From: Flavobacterium sp. TAB 87
GTDB taxonomy: Bacteria > Bacteroidota > Bacteroidia > Flavobacteriales > Flavobacteriaceae
DNA: 64,000 nucleotides
Assembly: GCF_001529295.1 (NCBI RefSeq)
Contig: NZ_LLWK01000038.1
Span: forward strand, 558,001 to 622,000
Direction of reading: 5' to 3'
Positions within the stretch are counted from its first letter, which is position 1; each line of letters begins with the position of its first letter. The notes under the pieces are model-generated. The model did no database searches, was not told where the DNA came from, and saw only the letters and a list, made by a program, of their open reading frames with translations. A program made the translations under genes and the position numbers. This document shows, one piece after another, positions 1 to 8,710 of this stretch.

Positions 1-154
1 AAACGCCAATTTTTGAGTCCGCAATTTCAGTGTCCGAATTTTGGCGATATACCAAGCGCAACGGGTATTTAGAAACCGATTTTCCGTCGGTAAACAAAAG
101 ACCGATGGTGGTTTTACTTTTTAAACGTTCGCTTTTTGGGTATTTAAAATTCAT
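1..154 (-). CDS. rnpA: Ribonuclease P protein component, N-terminal part (cut by window edge)
   Basis: Reading the minus strand from the ATG at 154 gives 51 codons with no stop before the window edge. The peptide begins MNFKYPKSERLKSK, continues with LLFTDGKSVSKYPLRLVY, and ends ...SKIGV at the edge. This is the N-terminal pattern of RnpA: a basic RL.SK start, an LF..GKS segment, PLRLVY, then the start of the IGVSV strand that precedes the conserved RNR helix, which lies outside the window. RnpA is the protein subunit of RNase P and helps the catalytic RNA mature tRNA 5' ends. It is divergent from plsC, with a -7-like box at 188-195. Only about 40% of the usual length is visible. Confidence 0.85.
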   Translation of the reverse strand, partial: MNFKYPKSERLKSKTTIGLLFTDGKSVSKYPLRLVYRQNSDTEIADSKIGV

Positions 155-187
155 TTTTTAACTGAAGAAATAGAGATTCGTAGGCCG

Positions 188-195
188 CAAAGGTA
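188..195 (-). promoter_or_regulatory. Bacteroidota -7 element for rnpA
   Basis: The plus strand reads CAAAGGTA, so the minus strand reads TACCTTTG, matching TAnnTTTG. It lies 34 bases upstream of the rnpA ATG. No TTG element at the usual 17-21-base spacing is visible. Confidence 0.5.
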
Positions 196-250
196 CACTT
201 TAACCCTAAATCTATTAATGATTTTTTAAATTAGTCAAAAATATATTTAT

Positions 251-258
251 TACTTTTG
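251..258 (+). promoter_or_regulatory. -7 element for plsC
   Basis: TACTTTTG matches the Bacteroidota consensus TAnnTTTG and ends 16 bases before the plsC ATG, implying a very short leader. No good TTG -33 element is seen. Confidence 0.55.
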
Positions 259-274
259 TGCTTAATTCTTAAGC

Positions 275-1009
275 ATGCAAAAAATAATTTCGTATCCCTT
301 ATCCGTAATTTACTATTTGTGTTTCGGTCTGTGTTTGGTGATTTTTCATCCCATTCAATGGATTTGTTTCAATATTTTCGGGTATCAGGCCCACAAAAAA
401 AGCGTTGATTACCTTAATTTATTTCTGTTAAGATGTACCAATTTAGTTGGAACCAGCTATACATTTACTAATATGGAGAGCATTCCGAAAGGAGTTCCTA
501 TTATTTTTGTGTCCAATCATCAAAGTATGTACGATATTATTACAATGCTTTGGTATTTACGTAGTTTTCATTGTAAATTTGTGAGTAAGAAAGAGTTAGG
601 GTCTGGAATTCCAAGTGTTTCTTATAATTTACGTCATGGAGGCTCTGTTCTCATTGACAGGAAAGACCCTAAACAGGCCATTCCTACTATAAAAGGATTG
701 TCTGAATATATCGAAAAAAACAATCGTTCGGCAGTGATTTTTCCCGAAGGAACGCGAAGTAAAGACGGAAAACCCAAAGAATTTGCACAGAGTGGATTGA
801 AAATTCTCTGCAAATACGCACCGTCAGCATATGTTGTTCCGATAACAATTAATAATTCTTGGAAAATGGTAAAATTTGGATTTTTCCCTGTAGGTTTGGG
901 AAATCATCTTACCTTTACCATTCATAAAGCCCTTGCTGTCAAAGAGCATGATTTTGAAACCATAGCTATAGAAGCTCAAAAAGCAGTTGTAAGTGCAATC
1001 AAACTTTAA
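275..1009 (+). CDS. plsC: 1-acyl-sn-glycerol-3-phosphate acyltransferase
   Basis: A 244-residue protein that acylates lysophosphatidic acid to phosphatidic acid at the inner face of the cytoplasmic membrane. The N-terminus has a hydrophobic segment (about residues 7-33). The acyltransferase signature NHQSMYD is at 81-87, with catalytic His82 and Asp87 in the HX4D motif. FPEGTRS at 156-162 is the substrate phosphate-binding motif. Length is normal for the family. The acyl-ACP desaturase starts 10 bases after its stop, so the two probably form a lipid-synthesis operon. The ATG follows a TAnnTTTG box at a typical short distance. Confidence 0.92.
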   Translation: MQKIISYPLSVIYYLCFGLCLVIFHPIQWICFNIFGYQAHKKSVDYLNLFLLRCTNLVGTSYTFTNMESIPKGVPIIFVSNHQSMYDIITMLWYLRSFHCKFVSKKELGSGIPSVSYNLRHGGSVLIDRKDPKQAIPTIKGLSEYIEKNNRSAVIFPEGTRSKDGKPKEFAQSGLKILCKYAPSAYVVPITINNSWKMVKFGFFPVGLGNHLTFTIHKALAVKEHDFETIAIEAQKAVVSAIKL

Positions 1010-1019
1010 AACAAATACC

Positions 1020-2012
1020 ATGTCAATAAAAAACATAAGATTAGAAGTAATGCAGTTTTTAGAGAAAAACGTAGATACTTTTGTAGATCAATTTTTAATA
1101 CCTGTCGAGAAAATCTGGCAGCCAACCGACTTTTTACCTAATTCTCAAGAAGATACTTTTTTTGAAGAAGTAAGAGAATTGCGTGAAATTGCTAAAGATT
1201 TACCATACGATTTTTGGGTTACTCTTGTAGGTGATACTATTACTGAAGAAGCGTTGCCAACTTACGAATCGTGGTTGATGGATGTCGAAGGAATTAATCA
1301 GATAGAAAACGGAGGCAATGGATGGTCAAAATGGATCAGACAATGGACCGGAGAAGAAAATCGCCACGGAGATTTGTTGAACAAATATTTGTATTTGTCA
1401 GGTCGTGTAAACATGCGTGAAGTTGAAATTACTACCCAACATTTAATTAATGATGGTTTTGATATCGGAACGGGATCAGACCCGTACAAAAACTTTGTAT
1501 ACACTAGTTTTCAAGAATTAGCTACTTATGTTTCTCACAACCGTGTGTCGCAAATTGCCAAAAATTATGGCGATAAAAAATTAGCGAAAATGTGTAAAAT
1601 GATTGCTGGAGACGAAATGCGTCATCATCATGCTTACAGTGAATTTGTAACTCGTATTTTTCAAGTAGATCCTAGCGAAATGATGTTGGCTTTTCAATAC
1701 ATGATGAAACAAAAAATCGTTATGCCTGCTCACTTTTTAAGAGAATCGGGTCAAAAAATAAGCACGGCTTTCGAGCAATTTTCTGATTCAGCACAGCGAA
1801 TTGGTGTGTATACTGCTGCAGATTATGTGGATATTATGCAGAAATTAATTGACAAATGGCAAATTGATAAAATAACAGGTTTAACTGATGAAGCCGAAAA
1901 AGCACGTGATTACTTGATGAAGTTGCCAGCTAGAATGACGAGAATTTCAGAAAGAATTGTTATTCCGCAAGAAGGACATATTTTTAAATGGGTGGAGCCA
2001 GCACGACTGTAA
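1020..2012 (+). CDS. Acyl-[acyl-carrier-protein] desaturase
   Basis: A 330-residue soluble ferritin-like di-iron desaturase that introduces a double bond into acyl-ACP. Two di-iron ligand motifs are visible: EENRH at 112-116 and DEMRH at 198-202, the E..RH pairs of the stearoyl-ACP desaturase family. I chose the ATG at 1020 (MSIKNIRLEV) rather than an in-frame GTG at 993, because the GTG lies inside plsC and adds nine unconserved residues. It is 10 bases downstream of plsC and followed by a strong hairpin with a U tract, so plsC-desaturase is likely one transcript. Unsaturation of membrane lipids would fit a cold-adapted organism (inference). Confidence 0.92.
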   Translation: MSIKNIRLEVMQFLEKNVDTFVDQFLIPVEKIWQPTDFLPNSQEDTFFEEVRELREIAKDLPYDFWVTLVGDTITEEALPTYESWLMDVEGINQIENGGNGWSKWIRQWTGEENRHGDLLNKYLYLSGRVNMREVEITTQHLINDGFDIGTGSDPYKNFVYTSFQELATYVSHNRVSQIAKNYGDKKLAKMCKMIAGDEMRHHHAYSEFVTRIFQVDPSEMMLAFQYMMKQKIVMPAHFLRESGQKISTAFEQFSDSAQRIGVYTAADYVDIMQKLIDKWQIDKITGLTDEAEKARDYLMKLPARMTRISERIVIPQEGHIFKWVEPARL

Positions 2013-2087
2013 ATCTTTGAGTTTATAAGATGCGCTAGTGCAACTCATTGCAGATTAAATTCCACTTAAAATAATATAAAAGCATTC

Positions 2088-2132
2088 GTTGATTGTCGAA
2101 GTTCGAAACACTTTGACAATCAACTTTTTTTT
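2088..2132 (+). terminator. Intrinsic terminator after the desaturase gene
   Basis: Perfect 10-bp stem GTTGATTGTC (2088-2097) / GACAATCAAC (2115-2124), followed by eight T. It ends 13 bases before the next ATG, so the HD gene must depend on read-through or on a promoter I could not see. Confidence 0.85.
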
Positions 2133-2145
2133 AAAATGAAAACCA

Positions 2146-2799
2146 ATGGATACAACAAGATTAATTACCAAAACGATCGCTTTTGTAAAAGAACAATTAA
2201 AAGGAGCTGAAGGCGGACACGATTGGTTTCACATACAACGAGTGTATAAAAACGCACTAGTAATCGCTTCCAGTGAAGATTGTAATAAAATGATTGTACA
2301 ATTGGGCGCTTTGTTGCACGATATTGCGGATAGTAAATTTCATGACGGAGACGAAACGATTGGGCCCAAAAAGGCACGTTTGTTTTTAGAATCGGAAGGT
2401 GTAAACGAGGAAACAATTACTCACGTCATTCAAATCATTGAAAACATCTCGTTTAAAGGCGGGAATTTCGAAAGAAAATTTAATTCTATCGAATTGGCCG
2501 TAGTACAAGATGCCGATCGCTTAGACGCCATTGGAGCCATCGGAATTGCAAGAGCATTCAATTATGGTGGATTTAAAAATAGAGTGCTACACGATCCCGA
2601 AATCGCACCAAATACTGCGATGAGTAAAGAAGAATATAAAAAAGCAAGTTCACCAACAATTAATCATTTTTATGAAAAGTTACTGCTATTGAAAGACCAA
2701 ATGAATACCGAAAAAGGTAAAGAAATCGCTGCCGAAAGACATCGTTTCATGGAAAGCTTTCTTTCGCAATTTTATGCGGAGTGGGATGGAGCGAAATAA
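2146..2799 (+). CDS. HD-domain phosphohydrolase (YpgQ/YedJ-like)
   Basis: A 217-residue single-domain HD protein. The metal-binding set is visible: His25 in GGHDWFH, the HD dyad at His58-Asp59 in LLHDIADSKFHDGD, and a later Asp in VVQDADRLDAIGAIGIARAF. This arrangement matches the small YpgQ/YedJ group, some members of which hydrolyse nucleotide pyrophosphates. The substrate here cannot be read from sequence. No signal peptide is seen, so it is probably cytoplasmic. The start lies right behind the desaturase terminator. Confidence 0.82.
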   Translation: MDTTRLITKTIAFVKEQLKGAEGGHDWFHIQRVYKNALVIASSEDCNKMIVQLGALLHDIADSKFHDGDETIGPKKARLFLESEGVNEETITHVIQIIENISFKGGNFERKFNSIELAVVQDADRLDAIGAIGIARAFNYGGFKNRVLHDPEIAPNTAMSKEEYKKASSPTINHFYEKLLLLKDQMNTEKGKEIAAERHRFMESFLSQFYAEWDGAK

Positions 2800-2892
2800 G
2801 ATCAATTTAAGTGTTTGGATCTACTACATGAAGTAATCACTAAAGGAAGGCCTATTTGTGGAGTACTTACAAAGTGAATGGAACACTATTAT

Positions 2893-3294
2893 CTAAACTA
2901 TTCCTTTCTCAATCATTTCCAGCATTACGGGAGAAGCGTTTTTAAAAGTAGGTGCTTGGTCAATAATGCTTCCGGCGTTTTTCTTATTTACCTTAAAGGT
3001 CAAATCGTTTTGGGTCGTAAATAATAAAGCGGTTAAAAACGGGTTTTTGACATACGAGCTTAAGATGATAAAAGCTTCATCAATCGTATGAAAGCTCTCG
3101 ATTTCTTCCATTTTATATTTAGATGTAAAAGCCAAATTATAAGTCTTATCGTCTACAATATTCAGTCGAACGTAAATGTTTTTTAAGTCAGTATCGCCAA
3201 TAGTTTTGGCAAATGTTAGTTTAGCAAAAGTTCCTGCTAGAATACTTTCTTTTACTTTTTCGTAGAATTCAACAAATATCGGTTGGTATAACAT
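2893..3294 (-). CDS. Short protein resembling the N-terminal region of a flavobacterial methyltransferase family
   Basis: A 133-residue protein without signal peptide or membrane segment. From memory, the order of elements resembles the N-terminal 130 or so residues of a longer Bacteroidota protein annotated as class I SAM-dependent methyltransferase: KLTFAKT, DLKNIYVRL, an F.SKYK strand, an LF.T.ND.TF segment and a K..PTF tail. The SAM-binding half of such proteins is absent; translation stops at ...MIEKGIV and I see no continuation downstream. It is therefore either a stand-alone version of that domain or a shortened gene. No catalytic motif can be named. The methyltransferase link is tentative. 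Confidence 0.6.
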   Translation of the reverse strand: MLYQPIFVEFYEKVKESILAGTFAKLTFAKTIGDTDLKNIYVRLNIVDDKTYNLAFTSKYKMEEIESFHTIDEAFIILSSYVKNPFLTALLFTTQNDLTFKVNKKNAGSIIDQAPTFKNASPVMLEMIEKGIV

Positions 3295-3441
3295 AGTGAG
3301 TAAGATTTTAAAGGGGTAAAATTACGGTTTGTAAATTAAAAATGTGGAGCATTACTTCAATTTGATCGCATATTTTTCAAAATAAAATAATTTGTTTCTC
3401 GTAAAATCACTTTTCGAAATATTTCAGAAATATATAAAATT

Positions 3442-3479
3442 AAAAAGTCCGTCAGAATTATTTTCTCGACGGACTTTTT
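3442..3479 (-). terminator. Hairpin terminator after threonine dehydrogenase
   Basis: 12-bp perfect stem AAAAAGTCCGTC (3442-3453) / GACGGACTTTTT (3468-3479) with a 14-base loop, 54 bases downstream of the minus-strand stop at 3533. The A/T arms supply a U tract in that direction. Confidence 0.75.
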
Positions 3480-3532
3480 ATTTGGACAGCTACTAAAATT
3501 TCGAAAAAGAAATTTAGAGCGCGTCTCTAATT

Positions 3533-4471
3533 TTATTTTAAATGATCAAGCATGTCTTTGGTCATTGCTGCTAAATCGTATTTGTGTTCCCAGTTCCAGT
3601 CTGCTCTCGCTTCGCGATCGTCAATGCTCGCTGGCCAACTATCTGCAATTTTCTGACGGAAATCAGGCTCATAAGTAATGGTAAATTCTGGAATGTGTTT
3701 TTTAATTTCATTTGCAATTTCGGTCGGCGTAAAACTCATTGCGGCCAAATTGTAGGATGAATGAATTTTAATCTGATCTTTAGGCGCTTTCATAATGTTA
3801 ATGGTTGCATTGATCGCATCTTCCATATACATCATTGGCATTTTTGTTTCTGAAGAAAGAAAACATTCGTAGGTTTTGTCTTCGATCGCTTTATGAAAAA
3901 TGTCTACTGCATAATCGGTTGTTCCTCCTCCAGGAGGACTAGACCAGCTAATTAATCCAGGATAGCGAATGCTTCTCACATCGACACCATAAATGTTATG
4001 GTAGTATTCGCACCATCTTTCGCCAGCCTGTTTGCTGATTCCGTAAACGGTGGATGGCTCCATAATAGTATATTGCGGGGTGTTTTCTTTTGGAGTTGTC
4101 GGACCAAAAACAGCGATACTCGAAGGCCAAAATACTTTTTTTATTTTTCCTGCTTTGGCTAAATTCAAAACATGAAAAAGCGAATTCATATTTAAATCCC
4201 ATGCAAATGCTGGATTTTTTTCAGCGGTTGCAGACAATAAAGCGGCCATTAAATACACATCAGTAATTTGATGCTCTTCCACTAAATGTTCAATTTGGTT
4301 AAAATCTAAGGCATTAACAACTTCAAATGGTCCAGAATTTACTACATCAACATTCAGTTTCCGCATATCAGATGCAATTACATTGTCCGTTCCGTAAATT
4401 TTACGTAATTTTTGAGTAAGCTCAGTGCCAATTTGGCCGCAGGCGCCTATGATTAATATCTTCGGATTCAT
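3533..4471 (-). CDS. L-threonine 3-dehydrogenase, short-chain (SDR) type
   Basis: A 312-residue extended-SDR protein. The Rossmann glycine motif GACGQIG is at 9-15 and the catalytic Tyr143/Lys147 in VYGISK. The stretches SATAEKNPAFAWDLN, PSSIAVFG and PGLISWSSPPGGGTTDYAVD are characteristic of the NAD-dependent threonine dehydrogenases described in psychrophilic Flavobacterium, which are unrelated to the zinc MDR enzyme of E. coli. It oxidises L-threonine to 2-amino-3-oxobutyrate, the first step of threonine breakdown to glycine and acetyl-CoA. I take the ATG at 4471 (MNPKILIIG); the reading frame extends 21 codons further but that part is not family-like. No 2-amino-3-ketobutyrate CoA ligase gene is nearby. 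Confidence 0.88.
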   Translation of the reverse strand: MNPKILIIGACGQIGTELTQKLRKIYGTDNVIASDMRKLNVDVVNSGPFEVVNALDFNQIEHLVEEHQITDVYLMAALLSATAEKNPAFAWDLNMNSLFHVLNLAKAGKIKKVFWPSSIAVFGPTTPKENTPQYTIMEPSTVYGISKQAGERWCEYYHNIYGVDVRSIRYPGLISWSSPPGGGTTDYAVDIFHKAIEDKTYECFLSSETKMPMMYMEDAINATINIMKAPKDQIKIHSSYNLAAMSFTPTEIANEIKKHIPEFTITYEPDFRQKIADSWPASIDDREARADWNWEHKYDLAAMTKDMLDHLK

Positions 4472-4490
4472 TTGAATGAAATTTAAGCAG

Positions 4491-4498
4491 CAAATATA
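4491..4498 (-). promoter_or_regulatory. -7 element for threonine dehydrogenase
   Basis: Plus strand CAAATATA, minus strand TATATTTG, a perfect TAnnTTTG match 20 bases upstream of the ATG at 4471. This supports that start over the upstream in-frame codons. Confidence 0.55.
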
Positions 4499-4650
4499 AC
4501 GATTACGTAAACATATTGGTTTTTTATGACACATAATTTATTTATCACCTAAAAAAAGTAAGTGTTTTTGTGAATTTTGTATTTTAAAAGTAAATATTTT
4601 CTGCAAAAAGACAATTTAGAACAGCTTATTAAAAATGTAAAATTACTTCG

Positions 4651-4658
4651 TAACTTTG
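4651..4658 (+). promoter_or_regulatory. -7 element for the lipoprotein-mfd operon
   Basis: TAACTTTG matches TAnnTTTG. It ends only seven bases before the first ATG (4666) and 19 before the second (4678). Confidence 0.55.
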
Positions 4659-4665
4659 TGGCTTA

Positions 4666-5286
4666 ATGTCGAAACCTATGAATTATAGAGGAGTCTGTCT
4701 GCTTGCTTTACTTTTGGTGCTAAATTCTTGTCAAAATCAAGATGAAAAGCGTGCAGCCGAAAATAAAAAAGAAGCCAAGCGCAAAGAAGTTATTTTTGAT
4801 AATATCAATAAAAGCTGGACTTTTTATAACGAGCCAATCAATGAAGTTGCAGAAGAAAATGCTTCGTCTTGGTCCGAATGGCGTTTGTTTTTGAATGAAT
4901 TGGGCGGAAAACCTCAAAAGACAATTGGAGCTTTTCAAAAAAAATCAACAGCAATTGCAAAAAAAGCAGATGCGTTGACCGAAAACATTCCAGAGCAATT
5001 TAATATTCCCGCCATAAAAAGCCGTATTTCTGTTTTGGTAACCAAAATAAAAATGATGGATTTATTCATCCATTTAGATAAAATTCCAGATGAAAAAGTA
5101 ACATTCTTAATTGGTGACATCAATAAAGAATTGGTTTCGCTGCAACGACAAATGGATAAAATTGTAATAGTCAATACAATTCCGCAAGAAGAAGGAGAAT
5201 CCGAGTTAATGAAAATGCTAAAAGACACTGTTCGTGCCATTCCAAATGATCCACTAATAGACCAAAATAGACCGAGAATTGAGTAA
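4666..5286 (+). CDS. Conserved flavobacterial lipoprotein upstream of mfd
   Basis: A 206-residue protein with a type II signal peptide: a hydrophobic LLALLLVL stretch, then the lipobox LNSC with the lipidated Cys near residue 22. The mature part is highly charged and mostly helical (EKRAAENKKEAKRKE near the start), with no motif I recognise. The ATG at 4678 (MNYRGVCLLA) is an equally good start and sits better relative to the -7 box at 4651-4658, because the ATG at 4666 would be almost leaderless. The 3' end overlaps mfd by eight bases, so the two are probably co-transcribed and translationally coupled. Function unknown. Confidence 0.8.
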   Translation: MSKPMNYRGVCLLALLLVLNSCQNQDEKRAAENKKEAKRKEVIFDNINKSWTFYNEPINEVAEENASSWSEWRLFLNELGGKPQKTIGAFQKKSTAIAKKADALTENIPEQFNIPAIKSRISVLVTKIKMMDLFIHLDKIPDEKVTFLIGDINKELVSLQRQMDKIVIVNTIPQEEGESELMKMLKDTVRAIPNDPLIDQNRPRIE

Positions 5287-8200
5287 ATCTGCCTTATATA
5301 CCACCTACGATAAAGCCCCGAAAACGGCGCAAATAGCTACTTTGTTAAAAGAGCAGCCGGAACTAAAATTGCATTTGAATGGCTTGCTGGGTTCTGCATT
5401 GTCTTTACAGATTCGATCGTTGTTTCTTAAAACGGAACTGCCTTTTCTAATTGTTCTTCAAAATAAAGAAGAAGCAGCTTATTACTTAAATGATCTCGAG
5501 CAAATTATAGGCGAAGATAATGTGTTGTTTTATCCCGCATCGTATCGACGTCCGTACCAAATTGAAGAAACAGACAATGCCAATGTATTACTACGAGCTG
5601 AAGTTTTAAACCGAATCAATTCGCGTAAAAAACCAGCTGTAATTGTAACCTATCCCGAAGCGCTTTCTGAAAAAGTAGTGACCCGCAAGGAATTGGATAA
5701 AAACACACTGAAAGTTTCGGTGGGTGATAAAATTTCGATCGACTTTATTAATGAAGTGTTGTTTGAATACGAATTTAAAAGGGTTGATTTTATAACCGAA
5801 CCTGGAGAATTTTCAGTACGAGGTGGAATTGTCGATGTTTTTTCTTTTTCGAATGATAATCCGTACCGAATCGAATTTTTCGGAAATGAGGTAGAGTCGA
5901 TCCGTGCTTTTGATGTAGAAACGCAATTGTCGGTTGAAACAAAAAAGAAGATTGCGATTATTCCGAATGTTGAGAATAAATTACTGCAAGAAAGCAGAGA
6001 AAGTTTTTTGAATTACATTTCGGCTCAAACGGTTATTTTTATTCAAAATACGGATGATTTTTTATCGCAACTGGACCGATTGTTTGTTCGTGCCGAAGAA
6101 GCTTTTTCGAAATTAAATGGCGAAATCAAGCAAGCAAGTCCAGAGCAATTGTTTATCAATCAATCTGCGTTTATTAAAAAAGCATTGGATTTTTCGGTAG
6201 TCGAGTTGGCCGTGAAACCAATTTTCAGAACGACCAAAACGTTCGAATTTCATTTTCAACCACAACCTTCGTTTAATAAGCAATTTGATTTGTTACTCAA
6301 TAATTTGAGCGACAATCATTTTAATGGATACAAAAATTATTTGTTGTGTTCCAATGAAAATCAGGCCAAGCGCTTTCATGATATTTTTGCCACTTTGGAT
6401 GAAGCCAATTCTGAAAACATCAGAAAACAGTACCACACCGTCGTTTTGCCTTTGTATCAAGGATTTATTGACGAAGAAAATCAGATTACGTGTTATACGG
6501 ACCATCAAATTTTTGAGCGATATCATAAATTCAACATTAAAAACGGCTATTCAAAAAAGCAAAATATTACTTTAAAGGAACTGACTTCGTTAGCTGTTGG
6601 TGATTATGTAACGCACATTGATCACGGAATTGGGCGATTTGGTGGTTTGCAAAAAATACAAGTCGAAGGCAAAACACAAGAAGCGATCAAATTGGTTTAT
6701 GCCGATAATGATATCGTTTATGTAAGTATTCATTCCCTTCATAAAATATCCAAATACAACGGAAAAGACGGAACGCCACCTAAAATTTATAAACTAGGTT
6801 CAAATGCTTGGAAGGTTTTAAAACAAAAAACCAAGGCGAGAGTCAAACATATTGCGTTCAATTTAATACAATTGTACGCCAAACGCAGATTAGACAAAGG
6901 ATTTCAATTTGCACCAGACAGTTACTTGCAAAATGAGTTAGAAAGTTCCTTTATTTATGAAGATACGCCCGACCAGACCAAATCGACTGCCGAAGTAAAA
7001 GCCGATATGGAAAGCGATCGACCAATGGACCGTTTGGTTTGTGGTGACGTTGGTTTTGGTAAAACCGAAGTGGCGATTCGTGCTGCCTTTAAAGCAGTGG
7101 ATAACAGCAAACAAGTAGCAGTTTTGGTACCAACTACGATTTTGGCGTACCAACATTTTAGAACATTTTCAGAACGGTTGAAAGATATGCCAGTGACTAT
7201 TGGTTATTTGAATCGTTTTAGAACTGCCAAACAAAAAGCTGAAACGCTGAAAGATTTAGCTGATGGTAAATTAGATATTTTGATAGGAACCCATCAATTA
7301 GTGAGTAAGAATGTAGTCTTTAAAGATTTAGGACTGTTGATTGTCGATGAAGAACAAAAATTTGGAGTCAACGTTAAAGACAAACTGAAAACGATAGCTG
7401 CCAATGTGGATACGTTAACGTTAACGGCAACTCCAATTCCGAGAACATTGCAATTTTCATTGATGGCCGCGCGCGATTTATCGGTAATTACAACGCCGCC
7501 ACCCAATCGTTATCCGATAGAGACGAATGTGGTTGGTTTTAGTGAAGAAGTAATTCGCGATGCGATTTCGTATGAAATACAAAGAAACGGTCAAGTGTAT
7601 TTCATTAATAATCGAATCGAAAATATTAAAGAGGTGGCTGGAATGATTCAGCGTTTGGTTCCCGATGCCAAAGTCGGAATTGGTCACGGACAGATGGACG
7701 GTAAAAAACTCGAAGAATTAATGTTGGCTTTTATGAATGGTGAATTTGATGTTCTGGTAGCTACAACTATTATCGAAAGTGGTTTAGATGTACCAAATGC
7801 GAATACGATTTTCATTAACAATGCCAATAATTTCGGATTGTCTGACTTGCACCAAATGCGTGGTCGAGTAGGAAGAAGTAATAAAAAAGCATTTTGTTAT
7901 TTTATTTGTCCGCCGTATTCGGTTATGACCGAAGAAGCACGAAAACGTATTCAGGCATTAGAGCAATTTAGCGAATTGGGAAGCGGATTTAATATTGCCA
8001 TGAAAGATTTAGAAATTCGTGGTGCGGGTGATTTGTTGGGTGGTGAACAAAGTGGCTTTATTAATGAAATTGGTTTTGATACCTACCAAAAAATCATGAA
8101 TGAAGCTTTAGACGAATTAAAAGAAAACGAGTTTAAAGATTTGTATCCGGAAGAGAATAATATTGACACCAAAAAATACGTCAAAGACCTGCAATTTGAT

Positions 8201-8644
8201 ACTGATTTTGAACTGCTTTTTCCAGATGAATATATCAATAGTGTGACTGAGCGTTTGATGTTGTACAATGAATTAGGTGCTATTAAAGACGAAGTAGGAC
8301 TGAAAGCATATGAACAAAAACTAATAGACCGTTTTGGTCCGCTACCCAAAGAAGCGGTTTCTTTACTGAATAGTATTCGCATCAAATGGATTGCCATCCG
8401 AATGGGAATCGAAAAAGTAGTGATGAAGCAAGGCAAATTGATTTGCTATTTTGTCTCCGATCAGCAATCGGCTTATTATCAATCGGCTCGATTTAAAGAG
8501 GTCCTTGCTTTTATTCAAAAACATGCCAATATTTGTAAAATGAAAGAAAAACAAACGGTAAATGGTTTGCGCTTGTTATTGACTTTTGATCATGTAAAAT
8601 CGATTAATAAAGCGTTGCAGCAAATGCAGTTGTTTGAAGAATAA
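5279..8644 (+). CDS. mfd: Transcription-repair coupling factor
   Basis: A 1121-residue Mfd, the usual length. It displaces RNA polymerase stalled at DNA damage and recruits UvrA. Visible parts in order are the UvrB-like N-terminal region, the RNA-polymerase-interacting CarD/RID-type domain beginning VGDYVTHIDHGIGRFGGL (around residue 440), helicase Walker A GDVGFGKTE at 589-597, DEEQ at 690-693, the TATPIPRTLQ motif, the QMRGRVGRS motif and the C-terminal TRCF domain. The start is a TTG at 5279 inside the last codons of the lipoprotein gene; no ATG or GTG fits near the conserved KSALYTTYDKAPK beginning. A strong bidirectional terminator follows. Confidence 0.96.
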   Translation: MSKSALYTTYDKAPKTAQIATLLKEQPELKLHLNGLLGSALSLQIRSLFLKTELPFLIVLQNKEEAAYYLNDLEQIIGEDNVLFYPASYRRPYQIEETDNANVLLRAEVLNRINSRKKPAVIVTYPEALSEKVVTRKELDKNTLKVSVGDKISIDFINEVLFEYEFKRVDFITEPGEFSVRGGIVDVFSFSNDNPYRIEFFGNEVESIRAFDVETQLSVETKKKIAIIPNVENKLLQESRESFLNYISAQTVIFIQNTDDFLSQLDRLFVRAEEAFSKLNGEIKQASPEQLFINQSAFIKKALDFSVVELAVKPIFRTTKTFEFHFQPQPSFNKQFDLLLNNLSDNHFNGYKNYLLCSNENQAKRFHDIFATLDEANSENIRKQYHTVVLPLYQGFIDEENQITCYTDHQIFERYHKFNIKNGYSKKQNITLKELTSLAVGDYVTHIDHGIGRFGGLQKIQVEGKTQEAIKLVYADNDIVYVSIHSLHKISKYNGKDGTPPKIYKLGSNAWKVLKQKTKARVKHIAFNLIQLYAKRRLDKGFQFAPDSYLQNELESSFIYEDTPDQTKSTAEVKADMESDRPMDRLVCGDVGFGKTEVAIRAAFKAVDNSKQVAVLVPTTILAYQHFRTFSERLKDMPVTIGYLNRFRTAKQKAETLKDLADGKLDILIGTHQLVSKNVVFKDLGLLIVDEEQKFGVNVKDKLKTIAANVDTLTLTATPIPRTLQFSLMAARDLSVITTPPPNRYPIETNVVGFSEEVIRDAISYEIQRNGQVYFINNRIENIKEVAGMIQRLVPDAKVGIGHGQMDGKKLEELMLAFMNGEFDVLVATTIIESGLDVPNANTIFINNANNFGLSDLHQMRGRVGRSNKKAFCYFICPPYSVMTEEARKRIQALEQFSELGSGFNIAMKDLEIRGAGDLLGGEQSGFINEIGFDTYQKIMNEALDELKENEFKDLYPEENNIDTKKYVKDLQFDTDFELLFPDEYINSVTERLMLYNELGAIKDEVGLKAYEQKLIDRFGPLPKEAVSLLNSIRIKWIAIRMGIEKVVMKQGKLICYFVSDQQSAYYQSARFKEVLAFIQKHANICKMKEKQTVNGLRLLLTFDHVKSINKALQQMQLFEE

Positions 8645-8654
8645 TACAACTGAG

Positions 8655-8692
8655 AAAAGCCCAACTTTAGAGTTAAAGTTGGGCTTTTTTTA
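8655..8692. terminator. Bidirectional terminator between mfd and aldehyde dehydrogenase
   Basis: 15-bp perfect stem AAAAGCCCAACTTTA (8655-8669) / TAAAGTTGGGCTTTT (8674-8688), four-base loop and T tract, between two convergent genes. Confidence 0.9.
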
Positions 8693-8710
8693 TGATGTGG
8701 AATTCAGCTT

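Noticed and set aside
993..1019. Upstream GTG start for the acyl-ACP desaturase
   Set aside because: It overlaps plsC and adds nine residues that do not look like the family; ATG at 1020 fits better.
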